From: Paraburkholderia youngii
GTDB taxonomy: Bacteria > Pseudomonadota > Gammaproteobacteria > Burkholderiales > Burkholderiaceae
Direction of reading: 5' to 3'
DNA: 64,000 bases
Assembly: GCF_013366925.1 (NCBI RefSeq)
Contig: NZ_JAALDK010000002.1
Span: 744,001-808,000, forward strand
The translations under genes and the position numbers were made by a program. Positions 26,670 to 36,080 of the stretch are shown here, in pieces. Position 1 is the first letter of the stretch. Each line of letters starts with the position of its first letter. Under the pieces are notes generated by a model that was not told the origin of the DNA, made no database searches, and saw nothing but the letters and a program-made list of their open reading frames with translations.

Positions 26670-29255
26670 TTACATCGTCACGCCGTCGGCGACTTCCTTG
26701 AAGTCCTCGATCTGGTCGAAGTTCATGTATTGATAGATCTTGTCGCCGTTGGCATTGAGCACGCCCATGTCGGCCATGTACTCTTCCCTGGTCGGGATCT
26801 TGCCCAGACGCGAGCAGATCGCCGCCAGTTCCGCCGAGCCGAGGTACACGTTCGTGTTCTTGCCGAGGCGGTTCGGGAAGTTGCGGGTCGAGGTCGACAT
26901 GACCGTCGCGCCTTCGCGCACCTGGGCCTGGTTACCCATGCACAGCGAGCAGCCCGGCATTTCGGTACGCGCACCAGCCGTGCCGAACACGCCGTAGTGG
27001 CCTTCCTCGGTCAGCTGCTTCTGATCCATCTTGGTCGGCGGAGCCACCCACAGCTTGACCGGAATGTCGCGCTTGCCTTCGAGCAGCTTCGACGCGGCGC
27101 GGAAGTGACCGATGTTGGTCATGCACGAGCCGATGAACACTTCGTCGATCTTGGCACCCGCCACGTCCGACAGCGTCTTCACGTCGTCCGGATCGTTCGG
27201 GCAAGCCACGATCGGCTCGTGGATGTCGGCGAGATCGATCTCGATGACGGCTGCATACTCGGCGTCGGCATCCGGCGACAGCAGTTGCGGGTCGGCCAGC
27301 CACTGCTCCATCGCCTTGATGCGGCGCTGCAGGCTGCGCGGGTCCTGGTAGCCCTGGGCGATCATCCACTTCAGCAGCGTGACGTTGCTGTTCAGGTATT
27401 CGATGATCGGTTCCTTGTTCAGGTGCACCGTGCAACCGGCGGCCGAACGCTCGGCGGAAGCATCCGACAGTTCGAACGCTTGCTCGACCTTAAGATCGGG
27501 CAGGCCTTCGATTTCGAGAATGCGGCCGGAGAAGATGTTCTTCTTGCCTTGCTTGGCAACCGTCAGCGTGCCTTGCTTGATCGCGTACAGCGGAATCGCG
27601 TTGACGAGGTCGCGCAGGGTCACGCCCGGCTGCATCTTGCCCTTGAAGCGGACCAGCACCGATTCGGGCATGTCCAGCGGCATCGTGCCGGTGGCGGCCG
27701 CGAAGGCGACCAGACCCGAACCGGCCGGGAAGCTGATACCGATCGGGAAGCGCGTGTGCGAGTCGCCGCCGGTGCCGACGGTGTCGGGCAGCAGCATGCG
27801 ATTCAGCCACGAGTGGATCACGCCGTCGCCCGGGCGCAGCGCGATGCCGCCACGGTTGCTGATGAAGTTCGGCAGCGTCTGGTGGGTCTTCACGTCCACC
27901 GGCTTCGGATAAGCGGCGGTGTGGCAGAACGACTGCATCACGAGATCGGCCGAGAAGCCGAGGCACGCCAGGTCCTTCAGTTCGTCGCGGGTCATGGGGC
28001 CCGTGGTGTCCTGCGAGCCGACCGAGGTCATCTTCGGTTCGCAGTACGTGCCCGGGCGGACGCCCTGGCCTTCCGGCAGACCGCAAGCACGGCCGACCAT
28101 CTTCTGCGCCAGCGAGAAGCCCTTGCCGCTGTTGGCCGGCTGCTGCGGCAGGCGGAACAGCGTCGACGGAGCGAGACCCAGCGCTTCACGCGCCTTGGCG
28201 GTCAGGCCGCGGCCGACGATCAGCGGAATGCGGCCGCCGGCGCGCACTTCGTCGAACAGCACGTCGGACTTGACCTGGAACTCGGCGATCACTTCGCCGT
28301 TCTTCAGCGCACGGCCTTCGTACGGGCGCAGTTCGACCACGTCGCCCATTTCCATCTTCGACACGTCGAGTTCGATCGGCAGCGCGCCGGCGTCTTCCAT
28401 CGTGTTGTAGAAGATCGGGGCGATCTTGCCGCCGAGGCACACGCCGCCGAAGCGCTTGTTCGGGATGAAGGGGATGTCTTCGCCCGTGAACCACAGCACC
28501 GAGTTGGTGGCCGACTTGCGCGAGGAGCCGGTGCCGACCACGTCGCCAACGTACGCGACCAGGTGGCCCTTTTCCTTCAGCGACTCGATGAACTTGACCG
28601 GGCCGCGCTTGCCGTCTTCTTCCGGCGTGATGCCGGGGCGCGCGTTCTTCAGCATCGCCAGCGCGTGCAGCGGGATGTCCGGGCGGGTGGTCGCGTCCGG
28701 GGCCGGGGACAGGTCGTCGGTATTGGTTTCGCCTGTCACCTTGAACACGGTGATGGTCAGGCTTTGCGGCACTTCGGGACGGCTCGTGAACCATTCGGCG
28801 TCGGCCCAGCTTTGCATCACGGCCTTTGCGTTGGCGTTGCCCTTATCGGCCAGTTCCTTGACGTCGTGGAACTGGTCGAACATCAGCAGGGTCTTCTTAA
28901 GCGCGTCGGCGGCCACGGTGCCCACTTCGGCGTCGGACAGCAGTTCGATCAGCGGCTGGATGTTGTAGCCGCCCAGCATCGTGCCGAGCAGTTCGGTGGC
29001 ACGGGCGCGCGAGATCAGCGCGCAGGCGGTCTCGCCTTTGGCCACGGCGGCGAGGAAACCTGCCTTCACGCGGGCGGCTTCGTCCACGCCGGCGGGCACG
29101 CGATTGGTGATCAGGTCGAGCAGCGTCTGCTCTTCGCCAGCGGGCGGGTTGGTCAGGAGTTCGACCAGCTCGGCGGTCTGCTGAGCCGTCAGCGGCAGGG
29201 GAGGAATGCCGAGCGCGGCGCGTGCGGCCACGTGAGCACGAAAGTTTTCAAGCAT
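26670..29255 (-). CDS. acnB: Aconitate hydratase B / 2-methylisocitrate dehydratase
   Basis: 861-residue cytoplasmic iron-sulfur enzyme of the TCA cycle, which interconverts citrate and isocitrate and can also process 2-methylisocitrate. The AcnB-specific N-terminal helical domain ([20 protein letters not shown]) is followed by the swivel domain ([16 protein letters not shown] near 175). The catalytic domains include [20 protein letters not shown] near 420 and [20 protein letters not shown] near 500. The [4Fe-4S] ligands are in [10 protein letters not shown] near 712 and [10 protein letters not shown] near 770, as in E. coli AcnB. Length matches the family (about 865). A strong terminator follows and a palindrome lies upstream. 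Confidence 0.97.
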   Translation of the reverse strand: MLENFRAHVAARAALGIPPLPLTAQQTAELVELLTNPPAGEEQTLLDLITNRVPAGVDEAARVKAGFLAAVAKGETACALISRARATELLGTMLGGYNIQPLIELLSDAEVGTVAADALKKTLLMFDQFHDVKELADKGNANAKAVMQSWADAEWFTSRPEVPQSLTITVFKVTGETNTDDLSPAPDATTRPDIPLHALAMLKNARPGITPEEDGKRGPVKFIESLKEKGHLVAYVGDVVGTGSSRKSATNSVLWFTGEDIPFIPNKRFGGVCLGGKIAPIFYNTMEDAGALPIELDVSKMEMGDVVELRPYEGRALKNGEVIAEFQVKSDVLFDEVRAGGRIPLIVGRGLTAKAREALGLAPSTLFRLPQQPANSGKGFSLAQKMVGRACGLPEGQGVRPGTYCEPKMTSVGSQDTTGPMTRDELKDLACLGFSADLVMQSFCHTAAYPKPVDVKTHQTLPNFISNRGGIALRPGDGVIHSWLNRMLLPDTVGTGGDSHTRFPIGISFPAGSGLVAFAAATGTMPLDMPESVLVRFKGKMQPGVTLRDLVNAIPLYAIKQGTLTVAKQGKKNIFSGRILEIEGLPDLKVEQAFELSDASAERSAAGCTVHLNKEPIIEYLNSNVTLLKWMIAQGYQDPRSLQRRIKAMEQWLADPQLLSPDADAEYAAVIEIDLADIHEPIVACPNDPDDVKTLSDVAGAKIDEVFIGSCMTNIGHFRAASKLLEGKRDIPVKLWVAPPTKMDQKQLTEEGHYGVFGTAGARTEMPGCSLCMGNQAQVREGATVMSTSTRNFPNRLGKNTNVYLGSAELAAICSRLGKIPTREEYMADMGVLNANGDKIYQYMNFDQIEDFKEVADGVTM

Positions 29256-29374
29256 GGGGGACCTGCTGGTATTTGCGTTTCAGGGAAAGGCTTTTTAGGC
29301 ACTCCAAGCTGTGCCGGGCACTGCTTCGATCGCGATTTTAATTGCAATACCCCTCCACGGTCAAATGTCTTATG

Positions 29375-29386
29375 TCTTATATAAGA
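29375..29386. promoter_or_regulatory. Palindrome upstream of acnB, candidate GntR-type operator
   Basis: TCTTATATAAGA is a perfect 12-base palindrome about 120 bases upstream of the acnB start, preceded by a partial direct repeat (ATGTCTTATGTCTTAT). Its form fits GntR-family sites seen before central-carbon genes of betaproteobacteria. I do not assign a named regulator. Confidence 0.5.
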
Positions 29387-29591
29387 GTTGAGCCCTGTAA
29401 AGCGGCGATGCGCGATGCGCTTCGGGTGCTGTGCGCACGCCTGCCCGCCACCGCAAAAGCACCGACTGTGTAAGCCGTTTCAATCATTCGCCGTCCCTCG
29501 AATGCTTTGATTACTGCCCCCGTAACGCCTACAACAGAGGATGTCCGGCGATGTTCTTCCCGGCCGGATTCAACCGGCAGCGGAGGCGCAA

Positions 29592-30194
29592 ATGAGCTAT
29601 CAACTGATGGGCAGCATCCTCGAAGTGTGCGAATGCAAGGTGCTGTGTCCGTGCTGGATCGGAGAAGATCCCGACAACGGCGTTTGCCGCAGCGCGCTTG
29701 CATACCACTACGAGCGAGGCACGATCGACGGCGTCGATGTGTCGGGCCTGACTATCGCGTTCGCGGCGTTCATTCCCGGCAATGTGCTCAAAGGTGGCTG
29801 GCGCGTCGCGATGTTCGTCGACGAGCGCGCGAGCGACGCGCAATTCGACGCTCTGGTGAGCGTGCACCGTGGCGAGCGCGGCGGCCCCCTCGCGGATCTC
29901 GTGCAGTTGATCGGCGAAGTCGTGTCCGTGGAACGCGTGCCGATCGAATACACGGTCGTCGACGGCAAGGGCAGGATGAAAGTCGGCGAAGCAATCGATG
30001 CCGAGTTGGAGCCCTATCGCGGCCCGACCGGCGAGCCGACCAAGCTGGTCGAAAGCATCTTTTCGACGATACCGGGCTGCCCTGCTTTCGTCGGCAAGGC
30101 GAACTCTTTCCGCCTGCGGCACGAAAAGCTCGATCTCGACCTCGCCTTGAGCGGACATAACGCCATTCAGGGATCGTTCAACTTCGCGTCGTGA
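29592..30194 (+). CDS. DUF1326 domain-containing protein
   Basis: 200-residue soluble protein spanning one DUF1326 domain. Diagnostic is the N-terminal EVCECKVLCPCWIG segment with Cys-x-Cys-x4-Cys-x-Cys spacing near residues 12-20, followed by NGVCRSALAYHYERGTIDGV. The cysteines suggest metal binding. GGAGG stands five bases before the ATG. Its stop overlaps the GTG of the DUF2182 membrane protein, its usual partner. The biochemical role is not known. Confidence 0.85.
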   Translation: MSYQLMGSILEVCECKVLCPCWIGEDPDNGVCRSALAYHYERGTIDGVDVSGLTIAFAAFIPGNVLKGGWRVAMFVDERASDAQFDALVSVHRGERGGPLADLVQLIGEVVSVERVPIEYTVVDGKGRMKVGEAIDAELEPYRGPTGEPTKLVESIFSTIPGCPAFVGKANSFRLRHEKLDLDLALSGHNAIQGSFNFAS

Positions 30195-30988
30195 AGATGC
30201 AAGCACGCTCGCGGCTGTTCGCGCCGCTCTTCGTCGCATTGACGAGCAGCGCGTGGATCGCGTTATGGGTGTGGGACGCGGGTCCCTATGCGCGTTATCT
30301 GCGTCACGTGAGCTGGGCCGAACTGCCGCTCGTCGGCCCGATATGCCGCGCGGTGTCCGGTGCTAGCGTCACCATCGCGGCGCTGCTGCACAGCGCCGCA
30401 TGGCTGCTGATGATCGCGGCGATGATGCTGCCGAGCGCCTTCCCGCTGTTCGACACCTTCCGGCGGATGACCGTCGCGCGCGAAAACCGGCGCACGCTGA
30501 TAGCGCTTCTGATCGTCGGTTATGCGACGACGTGGGCGCTGTTCGGCGTAGTCGCGCACGGCGTCGACGCGGCGCTCCATCTGGCCGCCGAGCAAGTTCC
30601 GAGCTTGCTTGCCAACGGCTGGCTGATCGGCGCCGCGATCGTCGCGCTCGCGGGCCTCTATCAGTTCAGCAGCCTCAAACATCGATGTCTCGACAAATGC
30701 CGCTCGCCGCTGATGTTCATCACCGGGCATTGGCGGGGCAAAAGCGCGCGCCGCGAGAGCTTCGTGCTCGGCATCAGTCACGGCGCCTTCTGCGTCGGCT
30801 GCTGTTGGGCGCTGATGTTGCTGATGTTCGCGGTCGGCACCGGCAGCGTCGGCTGGATGCTGGCGCTGGGCGGGATCATGTCGGCCGAGAAGAACTTCCC
30901 CTGGGGCAGGTCCATCGGCAAGCCGCTCGGCGTCGCGTTGCTTGCGTGGTCCGCGTGGATCGTCGTACAGCACGCCCGCATCGTCTGA
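30191..30988 (+). CDS. DUF2182 integral membrane protein
   Basis: 265-residue inner-membrane protein with about six to seven helices. Family features are MMLPSAFPLFDTFRRMT near residue 77, the metal-ligand-like LYQFSSLKHRCLDKCRSPL near 155, and GAFCVGCCWALMLLMFAVG near 197 with clustered cysteines. The GTG start overlaps the preceding stop (GTGA); an ATG two codons later is the alternative. DUF2182 proteins co-occur with DUF1326 and are described as predicted metal-binding membrane proteins, so the pair may handle a metal ion. Confidence 0.82.
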   Translation: MKMQARSRLFAPLFVALTSSAWIALWVWDAGPYARYLRHVSWAELPLVGPICRAVSGASVTIAALLHSAAWLLMIAAMMLPSAFPLFDTFRRMTVARENRRTLIALLIVGYATTWALFGVVAHGVDAALHLAAEQVPSLLANGWLIGAAIVALAGLYQFSSLKHRCLDKCRSPLMFITGHWRGKSARRESFVLGISHGAFCVGCCWALMLLMFAVGTGSVGWMLALGGIMSAEKNFPWGRSIGKPLGVALLAWSAWIVVQHARIV

Positions 30989-31027
30989 GCCGTGCCCGGC
31001 GGTCCGCGTCCACCTGCCCCGTTACCC

Positions 31028-31972
31028 CTATGCGCTGCCAAAGAATGCCGTGAGTTCGTCGGCGACCGCGCGCGGTTGTTCTTCTGGAATGAAGTGCCCG
31101 CAGTGACTAATGGTGCGGCCTTGGACGTCGGTGAAGAACGCTCGCAGAGGGGTCGCCATATCGGCGATGGACCCTTGATCGGAGCCGAGCGTCAGCAGTG
31201 GCAAATCGAGCATGCCTCGCTGCTTCAATTCCGCGTTCTGCCGGGCGGACACGTGCGCGGCGCGGTAATACGCAAGGCCGGCGCGTAAGCCGCCGTCTTT
31301 CTTCAGAATGCGCAGATATTCATCGATATCGGCTTCAGTGAAAGTATCGGGATTGGCCGTCTTTCGCCGCAAAAACCAGTCGAGGTATTCGCGTTCCTTG
31401 CCGGCCAGCAGCACTTCCGGCAGGTCAGGTAGGACGTGAAACGCAAAATGCCAGGTACGCCATGCACGCTCGGGTGAAATCGGCAACGCATCGGGCAAGG
31501 TCACGCCGGGGATCCCCGCATCCAGCAGCGCGAGGCGACGGACCTCGTCGGCGAACATCACGGCGTACGGAAAAGCCACCCACGCTCCAATGTCGTGTCC
31601 GGCGAGAAAGTACCGGGTCACTCCGAGTTGCCGGAGCAAACCGTGGACATGGCTCGCAAGGGTCTGTGTGTCGTAGCCGTCCATCGGACGATCCGAATCA
31701 CCTTGTCCGGGCAGGTCCGGTGCGACGATCCGGTAGGTCTTTGCAAGCAGCGCCATCACGTTGCGCCACGCGAACCAGCTCTGCGGAAAGCCCGCGAGCA
31801 ACACGATCACATCGCCCTGCGGGTTTCCGCCGGTGACGTAGTGCAGTCTCAGTCCGTCTACGGTCGCGAACTTGTGCTCGAATCCTTCTAACCCCGGAAC
31901 GGGCCTTGATGCTGGCAGCGTGCTTACGATTTCGGAACTCCCAGATGGCATGGGCGAGTGAAGTGCTTTCAC
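31028..31972 (-). CDS. Alpha/beta hydrolase, epoxide hydrolase/dehalogenase-like
   Basis: 314 residues. The nucleophile is Asp in GHDIGAWVAF near residue 124, as in epoxide hydrolases and haloacid or haloalkane dehalogenases rather than esterases. DLPGQGDSDRP near 90 and the C-terminal SHCGHFIPEEQP near 295 (catalytic His) fit the same group. Oddly, the oxyanion-hole motif reads AGFPQSW where HGFPQSW is usual. GTG start with AAAGGAG eight bases upstream. A TetR gene lies directly upstream in the same direction, and an operator matching the TetR gene's own operator sits 66 bases before this start, so it is very probably that regulator's target. Confidence 0.85.
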   Translation of the reverse strand: MKALHSPMPSGSSEIVSTLPASRPVPGLEGFEHKFATVDGLRLHYVTGGNPQGDVIVLLAGFPQSWFAWRNVMALLAKTYRIVAPDLPGQGDSDRPMDGYDTQTLASHVHGLLRQLGVTRYFLAGHDIGAWVAFPYAVMFADEVRRLALLDAGIPGVTLPDALPISPERAWRTWHFAFHVLPDLPEVLLAGKEREYLDWFLRRKTANPDTFTEADIDEYLRILKKDGGLRAGLAYYRAAHVSARQNAELKQRGMLDLPLLTLGSDQGSIADMATPLRAFFTDVQGRTISHCGHFIPEEQPRAVADELTAFFGSA

Positions 31973-32037
31973 GAATGAGACTCCTTTGGGTTGAGTGATT
32001 ACATCGTTGAACGGCTGTTTCTCATCGGCAGATTACG

Positions 32038-32059
32038 TTAGGAAATATTCATTTCCTAA
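32038..32059. promoter_or_regulatory. TetR operator in front of the hydrolase gene
   Basis: Perfect 9-base arms TTAGGAAAT and ATTTCCTAA separated by ATTC. The core GGAAAT-N4-ATTTCC is identical to the palindrome at 32739-32758 in front of the TetR gene. Two copies flanking one regulator make this one of the best-supported operators in the window. Confidence 0.8.
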
Positions 32060-32107
32060 TTTGGCGAGCAGCACTGGTAACTGATGCGATGCTATATCTT
32101 GCTGTGC

Positions 32108-32728
32108 TTAGTCCAGCAGACGCATGGCCTGCTCCGCCGCCGCCATTATGTGCGCCCGGGGCCGCCCAACTTTGCCGACGACCCTCAAACCTTGCGTCAA
32201 ACTCAGCAGGGCGCGGCCGGTAGCGTCCGCATCCACGGCGGACGCGATCGAACCGTCTGTCTGGCCCAGCCGGATCAGACGGCACAACAGACGCTCCGTT
32301 CGCTGCAAAGAAGCGGCGACATGACCCGCGACCTCATCATCGAAAGCGAGCAGATCGATTGCGCTTCCGACTACGAGACAGCCCCGCTTGCCCTCGTCGC
32401 CAACTGCGGACTCGGCATAAAACCGCAGAACGGCCCGTACCTTCTCGCGGCCGGTTTGCTCCGCGTCGAGCAGGCTTTGCAACTGGCCATTCCGTAGATG
32501 GATGTAGCGCTCGAGCGCGGCAAGGAACACCGCTCGCTTATCAGTGAACGCCTTGTAGATACTGCCGGCCGTGAGGCCCATCGCGGCACCGAGATCGCCA
32601 AGAGACGTCCCTTGATAGCCGCGTTCGCGAAAAATCCGGATTGCGCCGTCCAGCGCGATGTCCATATCGAATTCGCGAGGACGGCCTGGAGCTCGAGGCT
32701 GTCTGGCAGGATGGTGGCGTGTGGTCAT
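32108..32728 (-). CDS. TetR/AcrR-family regulator of the adjacent hydrolase
   Basis: 206 residues. The helix-turn-helix domain lies at about residues 20-65 (ALDGAIRIFRERGYQGTSLG and AMGLTAGSIYKAFTDKRAVF). The C-terminal domain has the GCLVVGSAIDLLAFDDEVAG pattern of YxaF/LmrA-like TetR proteins. The start at 32728 is chosen for the MTTRHHPARQPR basic leader; a longer frame would begin inside the operator. It is followed by the hydrolase in the same direction and is predicted to repress itself and that gene through the two matching palindromes. Confidence 0.87.
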   Translation of the reverse strand: MTTRHHPARQPRAPGRPREFDMDIALDGAIRIFRERGYQGTSLGDLGAAMGLTAGSIYKAFTDKRAVFLAALERYIHLRNGQLQSLLDAEQTGREKVRAVLRFYAESAVGDEGKRGCLVVGSAIDLLAFDDEVAGHVAASLQRTERLLCRLIRLGQTDGSIASAVDADATGRALLSLTQGLRVVGKVGRPRAHIMAAAEQAMRLLD

Positions 32729-32738
32729 GGCGCGATTA

Positions 32739-32758
32739 TAGGAAATGATCATTTCCTA
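32739..32758. promoter_or_regulatory. TetR operator in the regulator's own promoter
   Basis: TAGGAAATGATCATTTCCTA is a perfect 20-base palindrome ten bases upstream of the TetR start. It shares its core with the site at 32038-32059, consistent with autorepression. Confidence 0.8.
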
Positions 32759-32990
32759 ATCAAGATGTCCCCGTGTGGACGGTTGTGAGAATCGCGAACT
32801 CGGGGTGCGTCGAGCCGTGCAAACCCTAGGGTAAGGCGCTTCCTTCGGGCGAGTTTTGTACGGCACTCTTACTGTATGGCGCGAGGTGAGACCTTATCGA
32901 CAGCAGGCCGCAATGACTTCCATTGGCGGTCACTCCCTGGGCGACGCGCTTCGCGCTTCCCATACGCGTTGGCTGTCCCACACGCCTAGC

Positions 32991-33317
32991 TCAATCGCAC
33001 GCTGCAGCATTCCGACTGTAATTGGCTTTATTTTTGTAGTCCTTCACGCCTCTGAGTTTTAGAAGATACCGGGCAAGAATCGAAAATGGCCAAACGCTGA
33101 ATCCTTCCATATTAAAATATCTGAGAAATTCGAAATCGCCGGGTTGAACGTTAAATGTTATTGCGAACGTGTTGATAAGCTTGCTCGCATCGTCGCCCGT
33201 GACGCCAAAATCGTCTTCTAAAGAACTGGATGACTTTATTGCTATTTTTGACGGAATTCCGATTTTCTCCCGCAAGAATTCCTCCAGCTCAGCCGAAACT
33301 TCCGGTGGTGGCATCAT
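32991..33317 (-). CDS. DUF1493 family protein in an AT-rich islet
   Basis: 108-residue acidic protein with the DUF1493 pattern: an N-terminal helix ELEEFLREKIGI, then SSSLEDDFGVTGDDASKLIN near residue 30 and FRYFN/FNMEGFS-like segments near 65. The family is small and acyl-carrier-like in its D-D-F-G-V-T-G-D-D stretch, but its function is not established. The gene is visibly AT-richer than everything around it, with rare codons for this genome (ATA, TTA, AAA), and the adjacent 350 bases share that composition. Recent horizontal transfer is likely. Confidence 0.7.
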   Translation of the reverse strand: MMPPPEVSAELEEFLREKIGIPSKIAIKSSSSLEDDFGVTGDDASKLINTFAITFNVQPGDFEFLRYFNMEGFSVWPFSILARYLLKLRGVKDYKNKANYSRNAAACD

Positions 33318-33519
33318 TTATAATTCCAAAGTGTTTGCAAGCTTATTCGGTTACGATGCAAATGAAAAGTGTTTTGTTATCGATGACCCTTCCGCCATAG
33401 ATATATGCATTGATCTTCTTTGTTGAATTTTGGTGCTCCGCTTGCGTTACGTGCATCGCCTGGTGGCGCGTTGCATCACATCGATTAATGTCGTTACCGC
33501 GCGATGAGAGTGATCGTTT

Positions 33520-33675
33520 TTACTCTGTGCGGCATATGATTCCCCTACTCTTTCGAAGAATTGGGGTAACGCGCTCTAATGTCATTTCTGAAAATATTTT
33601 TGGGCCGACTTCTGGGAGTTTCTTGAGTCTTTTTTCAGCATACCCTATATCCTCGGGGGAATTTGCAAAATGCTG
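33520..33675 (-). pseudogene. AT-rich gene remnant upstream of the DUF1493 gene
   Basis: An open stretch of about 51 codons reads QHFANSPEDIGYAEKRLKKL followed by PEVGPKIFSEMTLERVTPIL and ends at TAA. It looks like real protein (charged helices, sensible composition) but is blocked by stops just before it and has no start codon or ribosome binding site. It is probably the C-terminal end of a gene that arrived with the DUF1493 gene. Family unknown. Confidence 0.35.
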
Positions 33676-34048
33676 TCAAGTTGCACATCCTCATTCCGAC
33701 CCAAATGGCGTCGACCAGAAATGCGGGCCGTTAGCCTGGCGGTTCCAACATGTCGGTCCATAGTTGCGCATACCGTTTTCCCCGATTTACTTTGGGAACA
33801 CTCGCTATTTGTCGTTGTGAGCTTGTATCGGGTCGACGTGCATCACCGTTTTAAGCACGACGAAAGTTGTGCACAGAAGAGGTGGCTAAGACGGTGGACA
33901 AGTTTTGCACGAATGCCTGCTTGCGCTGCTAACCCACCCCGTCTCCAGGAAACGTCGGGTTCGGAGCGGCCACTTGGGACGATCGGCTGCGACGCAGCCC
34001 AGCGAATCCGGTGTAGTCTGACGGTATGGTGCTCATTTCGGAGGCGGC
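33676..34048. other. Intergenic transition from AT-rich islet to host-like DNA
   Basis: No supported gene. Composition returns to high GC near 33900. The GGAGGCGGC just before 34049 serves as the ribosome binding site of the CYTH-CHAD gene. Confidence 0.4.
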
Positions 34049-35578
34049 ATGGAACGGGAGCTAAAGCTGCGCGTTGCGAACGAAGATCTGGGCAAGTTGC
34101 GTAACGCGTCGATACTGGCGCAATCGGAAGCCACCGCGGGGGCGCCTCGCCTGCTGACGAGCACCTATTTCGATACGCCCGAGTTTTCATTTCACTGGTG
34201 CGGGGCTTCGCTGCGCGTGCGCAGCGTCGGCAAGGAGAAAATCCAGACGCTGAAGCTCGAAGGATCGGCCAAGGCGGGGCTGTTCGACCGGGACGAGTTC
34301 GAGATGCCCGTGAATAGCGACACGCCCGATCTGAAGCTGCTGTGCGACCAGATCCCCGAGAACAGCGACTGCGGGAAGCTGATTCACGACGACACCGTTC
34401 CCGCCCAACTGAAGCCAGTGTTCGTCACGCGGATCAACCGCTCGGCGTTTGAACTGCGCCAGCCGTCCGGAGACGAACTCGAGCTTGCTCTCGACGAAGG
34501 AACCATCGAGGCGGAGTCGGGTTCGGTGCAGCTCGCCGCCGTGGAACTGGAATTGAAACAGGGCGATCCGGACATGCTGTACCGCGTCGCGCTGGAAATG
34601 CTCGAAACCGTGCCACTCCATATCGATCGTAGCAGCAAGGCCGATATCGGGTATGCACTGCTGGTAGCCGAGCACAGAGAGGCGGTGAAAGCGCAACCGG
34701 TGCAACTGGACAAGCGCGATTCGATCGAGGATGCATTCTGCGTCATTGTGCGCAACTGTCTGGACCAGGTCCACGCGAATGAACTGGGCGTCGTGTCGGG
34801 CCACGATCCATCGAGCGTCCATCAGATGCGCGTGGGGCTTCGCCGCTTGCGTTCGGCTCTCGACCTGTTTGCGAAGGTCATCCCCGCCGCTCCCGGCTTC
34901 GACGAGGAGTTGCGCTGGATTGCCTCGGAACTCGGCACCGCGCGCGACTGGGAAGTGCTCGCGGGATCGACGCTCGAACATGCCGGCGCCGACGGCAATA
35001 CGGACGAGATCCGCCCCGTCAGAGAGGCCTGCGAGCAGAATGCCGTCGACAACCGGCAGCGCGCGGCGGCCGCGGTCGAATCGGTTCGCTATACGCGGCT
35101 CGCGCTCCAGTTGGCGCTCTGGTTGAGCCGCAAGGGTTGGCGAGATGAGATGTCCGACGAACAGCGCGACGTGATCGGCAGCCCAGTGAAGCCGTTCGCC
35201 GCCGATGTTCTGCGCCGTCGGCACAAGAAACTGATCAAACGTGGCAAGGGTTTGGCCGATCTCGACGATCACAGCCGTCACCGCGCCCGCATCGCGGCGA
35301 AGAAGGTTCGATACGCCACCGAGTTCTTCGCGTCGTTATGCCCGCGGCGGGTCGTCCGCCACTATGTCGAAGCGCTCACCGCCCTTCAGGACGATCTCGG
35401 CTGGCGCAACGATGCCGTCGTCGCCGATCAGCTGCTGAAGTCGCTGCTGACGACGGCGCCCGAGGCCGCCTCGGGCGCGGCCTTCGCACGCGGCTTTCTC
35501 GCGTCACGGGTCGCTGCCGATCATCGGACGTTGAAGAAGCTGTGGAAGCGCTTCAAGCTGCTTTCGTCACCGCACTGA
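34049..35578 (+). CDS. CYTH and CHAD domain protein (inorganic triphosphatase-like)
   Basis: 509 residues. The CYTH domain occupies about residues 1-205; it starts MERELKLRV with the family's alternating acidic and Lys residues that bind triphosphate and divalent metal, and includes YFDTPEF and FDRDEFE. The CHAD domain occupies about 225-500, with the conserved SVHQMRVGLRRLRSALDLFA and DHSRHRARIAAKKVRYATEF basic helices, which bind polyphosphate. E. coli YgiF has the same CYTH-CHAD order and hydrolyses inorganic triphosphate. No neighbour shares its pathway. Its stop overlaps a convergent membrane-protein gene by 12 bases. Confidence 0.92.
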   Translation: MERELKLRVANEDLGKLRNASILAQSEATAGAPRLLTSTYFDTPEFSFHWCGASLRVRSVGKEKIQTLKLEGSAKAGLFDRDEFEMPVNSDTPDLKLLCDQIPENSDCGKLIHDDTVPAQLKPVFVTRINRSAFELRQPSGDELELALDEGTIEAESGSVQLAAVELELKQGDPDMLYRVALEMLETVPLHIDRSSKADIGYALLVAEHREAVKAQPVQLDKRDSIEDAFCVIVRNCLDQVHANELGVVSGHDPSSVHQMRVGLRRLRSALDLFAKVIPAAPGFDEELRWIASELGTARDWEVLAGSTLEHAGADGNTDEIRPVREACEQNAVDNRQRAAAAVESVRYTRLALQLALWLSRKGWRDEMSDEQRDVIGSPVKPFAADVLRRRHKKLIKRGKGLADLDDHSRHRARIAAKKVRYATEFFASLCPRRVVRHYVEALTALQDDLGWRNDAVVADQLLKSLLTTAPEAASGAAFARGFLASRVAADHRTLKKLWKRFKLLSSPH

Positions 35579-35980
35579 TTGTCCGAACAAACGCGACCAT
35601 ACCGCGCGCACGCGGCGCGCGCGATCCTCGAACAGGTACGACGCAGCGAGCGCAAACAGGCCGGACATGATCCCCGTCGCGATGTGTTCGAGAGCGTGAA
35701 AGCGGTAGTGGCTCAGATGAGAGTAGGCATCGCCGATGGCGGTCAGGCAACCGACGAGCAGTGCGTTGCTATAGCGATTCCCGTACCACTTCGCCGCCGG
35801 CGTGAAGGTGAGCAGCAGCGCGAGCACACCGGTGAGCAGCCCGGTCTTGAATGCGATCGCCCAGTGCGTGAGGCTCATGACGTTGCCCCAGCTCCCCGGC
35901 ATACAGGTCATGCACGCGCTGGTTGGCTGCCAGAAACGCTGGACAAGCAGTTTGAAGCGGCGTTTCCATGCGCTTCCCAT
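35567..35980 (-). CDS. Small integral membrane protein
   Basis: 137 residues with a basic N-terminus (MGSAWKRRFKLLVQRFWQPT) and about three hydrophobic helices (TGLLTGVLALLLTF; NALLVGCLTAIGDAYSHL; GIMSGLFALAASYLF). GGAG stands six bases before the ATG. Internal Cys-Met-Thr-Cys-Met is of unknown meaning. It overlaps the end of the convergent CYTH-CHAD gene. Function not recognised. Confidence 0.6.
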   Translation of the reverse strand: MGSAWKRRFKLLVQRFWQPTSACMTCMPGSWGNVMSLTHWAIAFKTGLLTGVLALLLTFTPAAKWYGNRYSNALLVGCLTAIGDAYSHLSHYRFHALEHIATGIMSGLFALAASYLFEDRARRVRAVWSRLFGQSVR

Positions 35981-36080
35981 GATGTACTCCACGATGCCCG
36001 GCGTGAGACTCCACGCGGAAATGGTACATCGCGAGCGCGCCGTAGCGTACCTGAGCGCCGTCACGCACGAGGGAACTTCG

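Noticed and set aside
26730..29384. Plus-strand open frame of 884 codons opposite acnB
   Set aside because: It is the antisense shadow of a highly biased high-GC gene: rich in Arg, His, Gln and Ala, no ribosome binding site, no family pattern. acnB on the other strand is unambiguous.
33169..33426. Plus-strand 85-codon frame antisense to the DUF1493 gene
   Set aside because: Its end reads surprisingly protein-like, but it lacks a ribosome binding site and overlaps a frame with a recognisable family pattern. AT-rich DNA gives such antisense frames easily.
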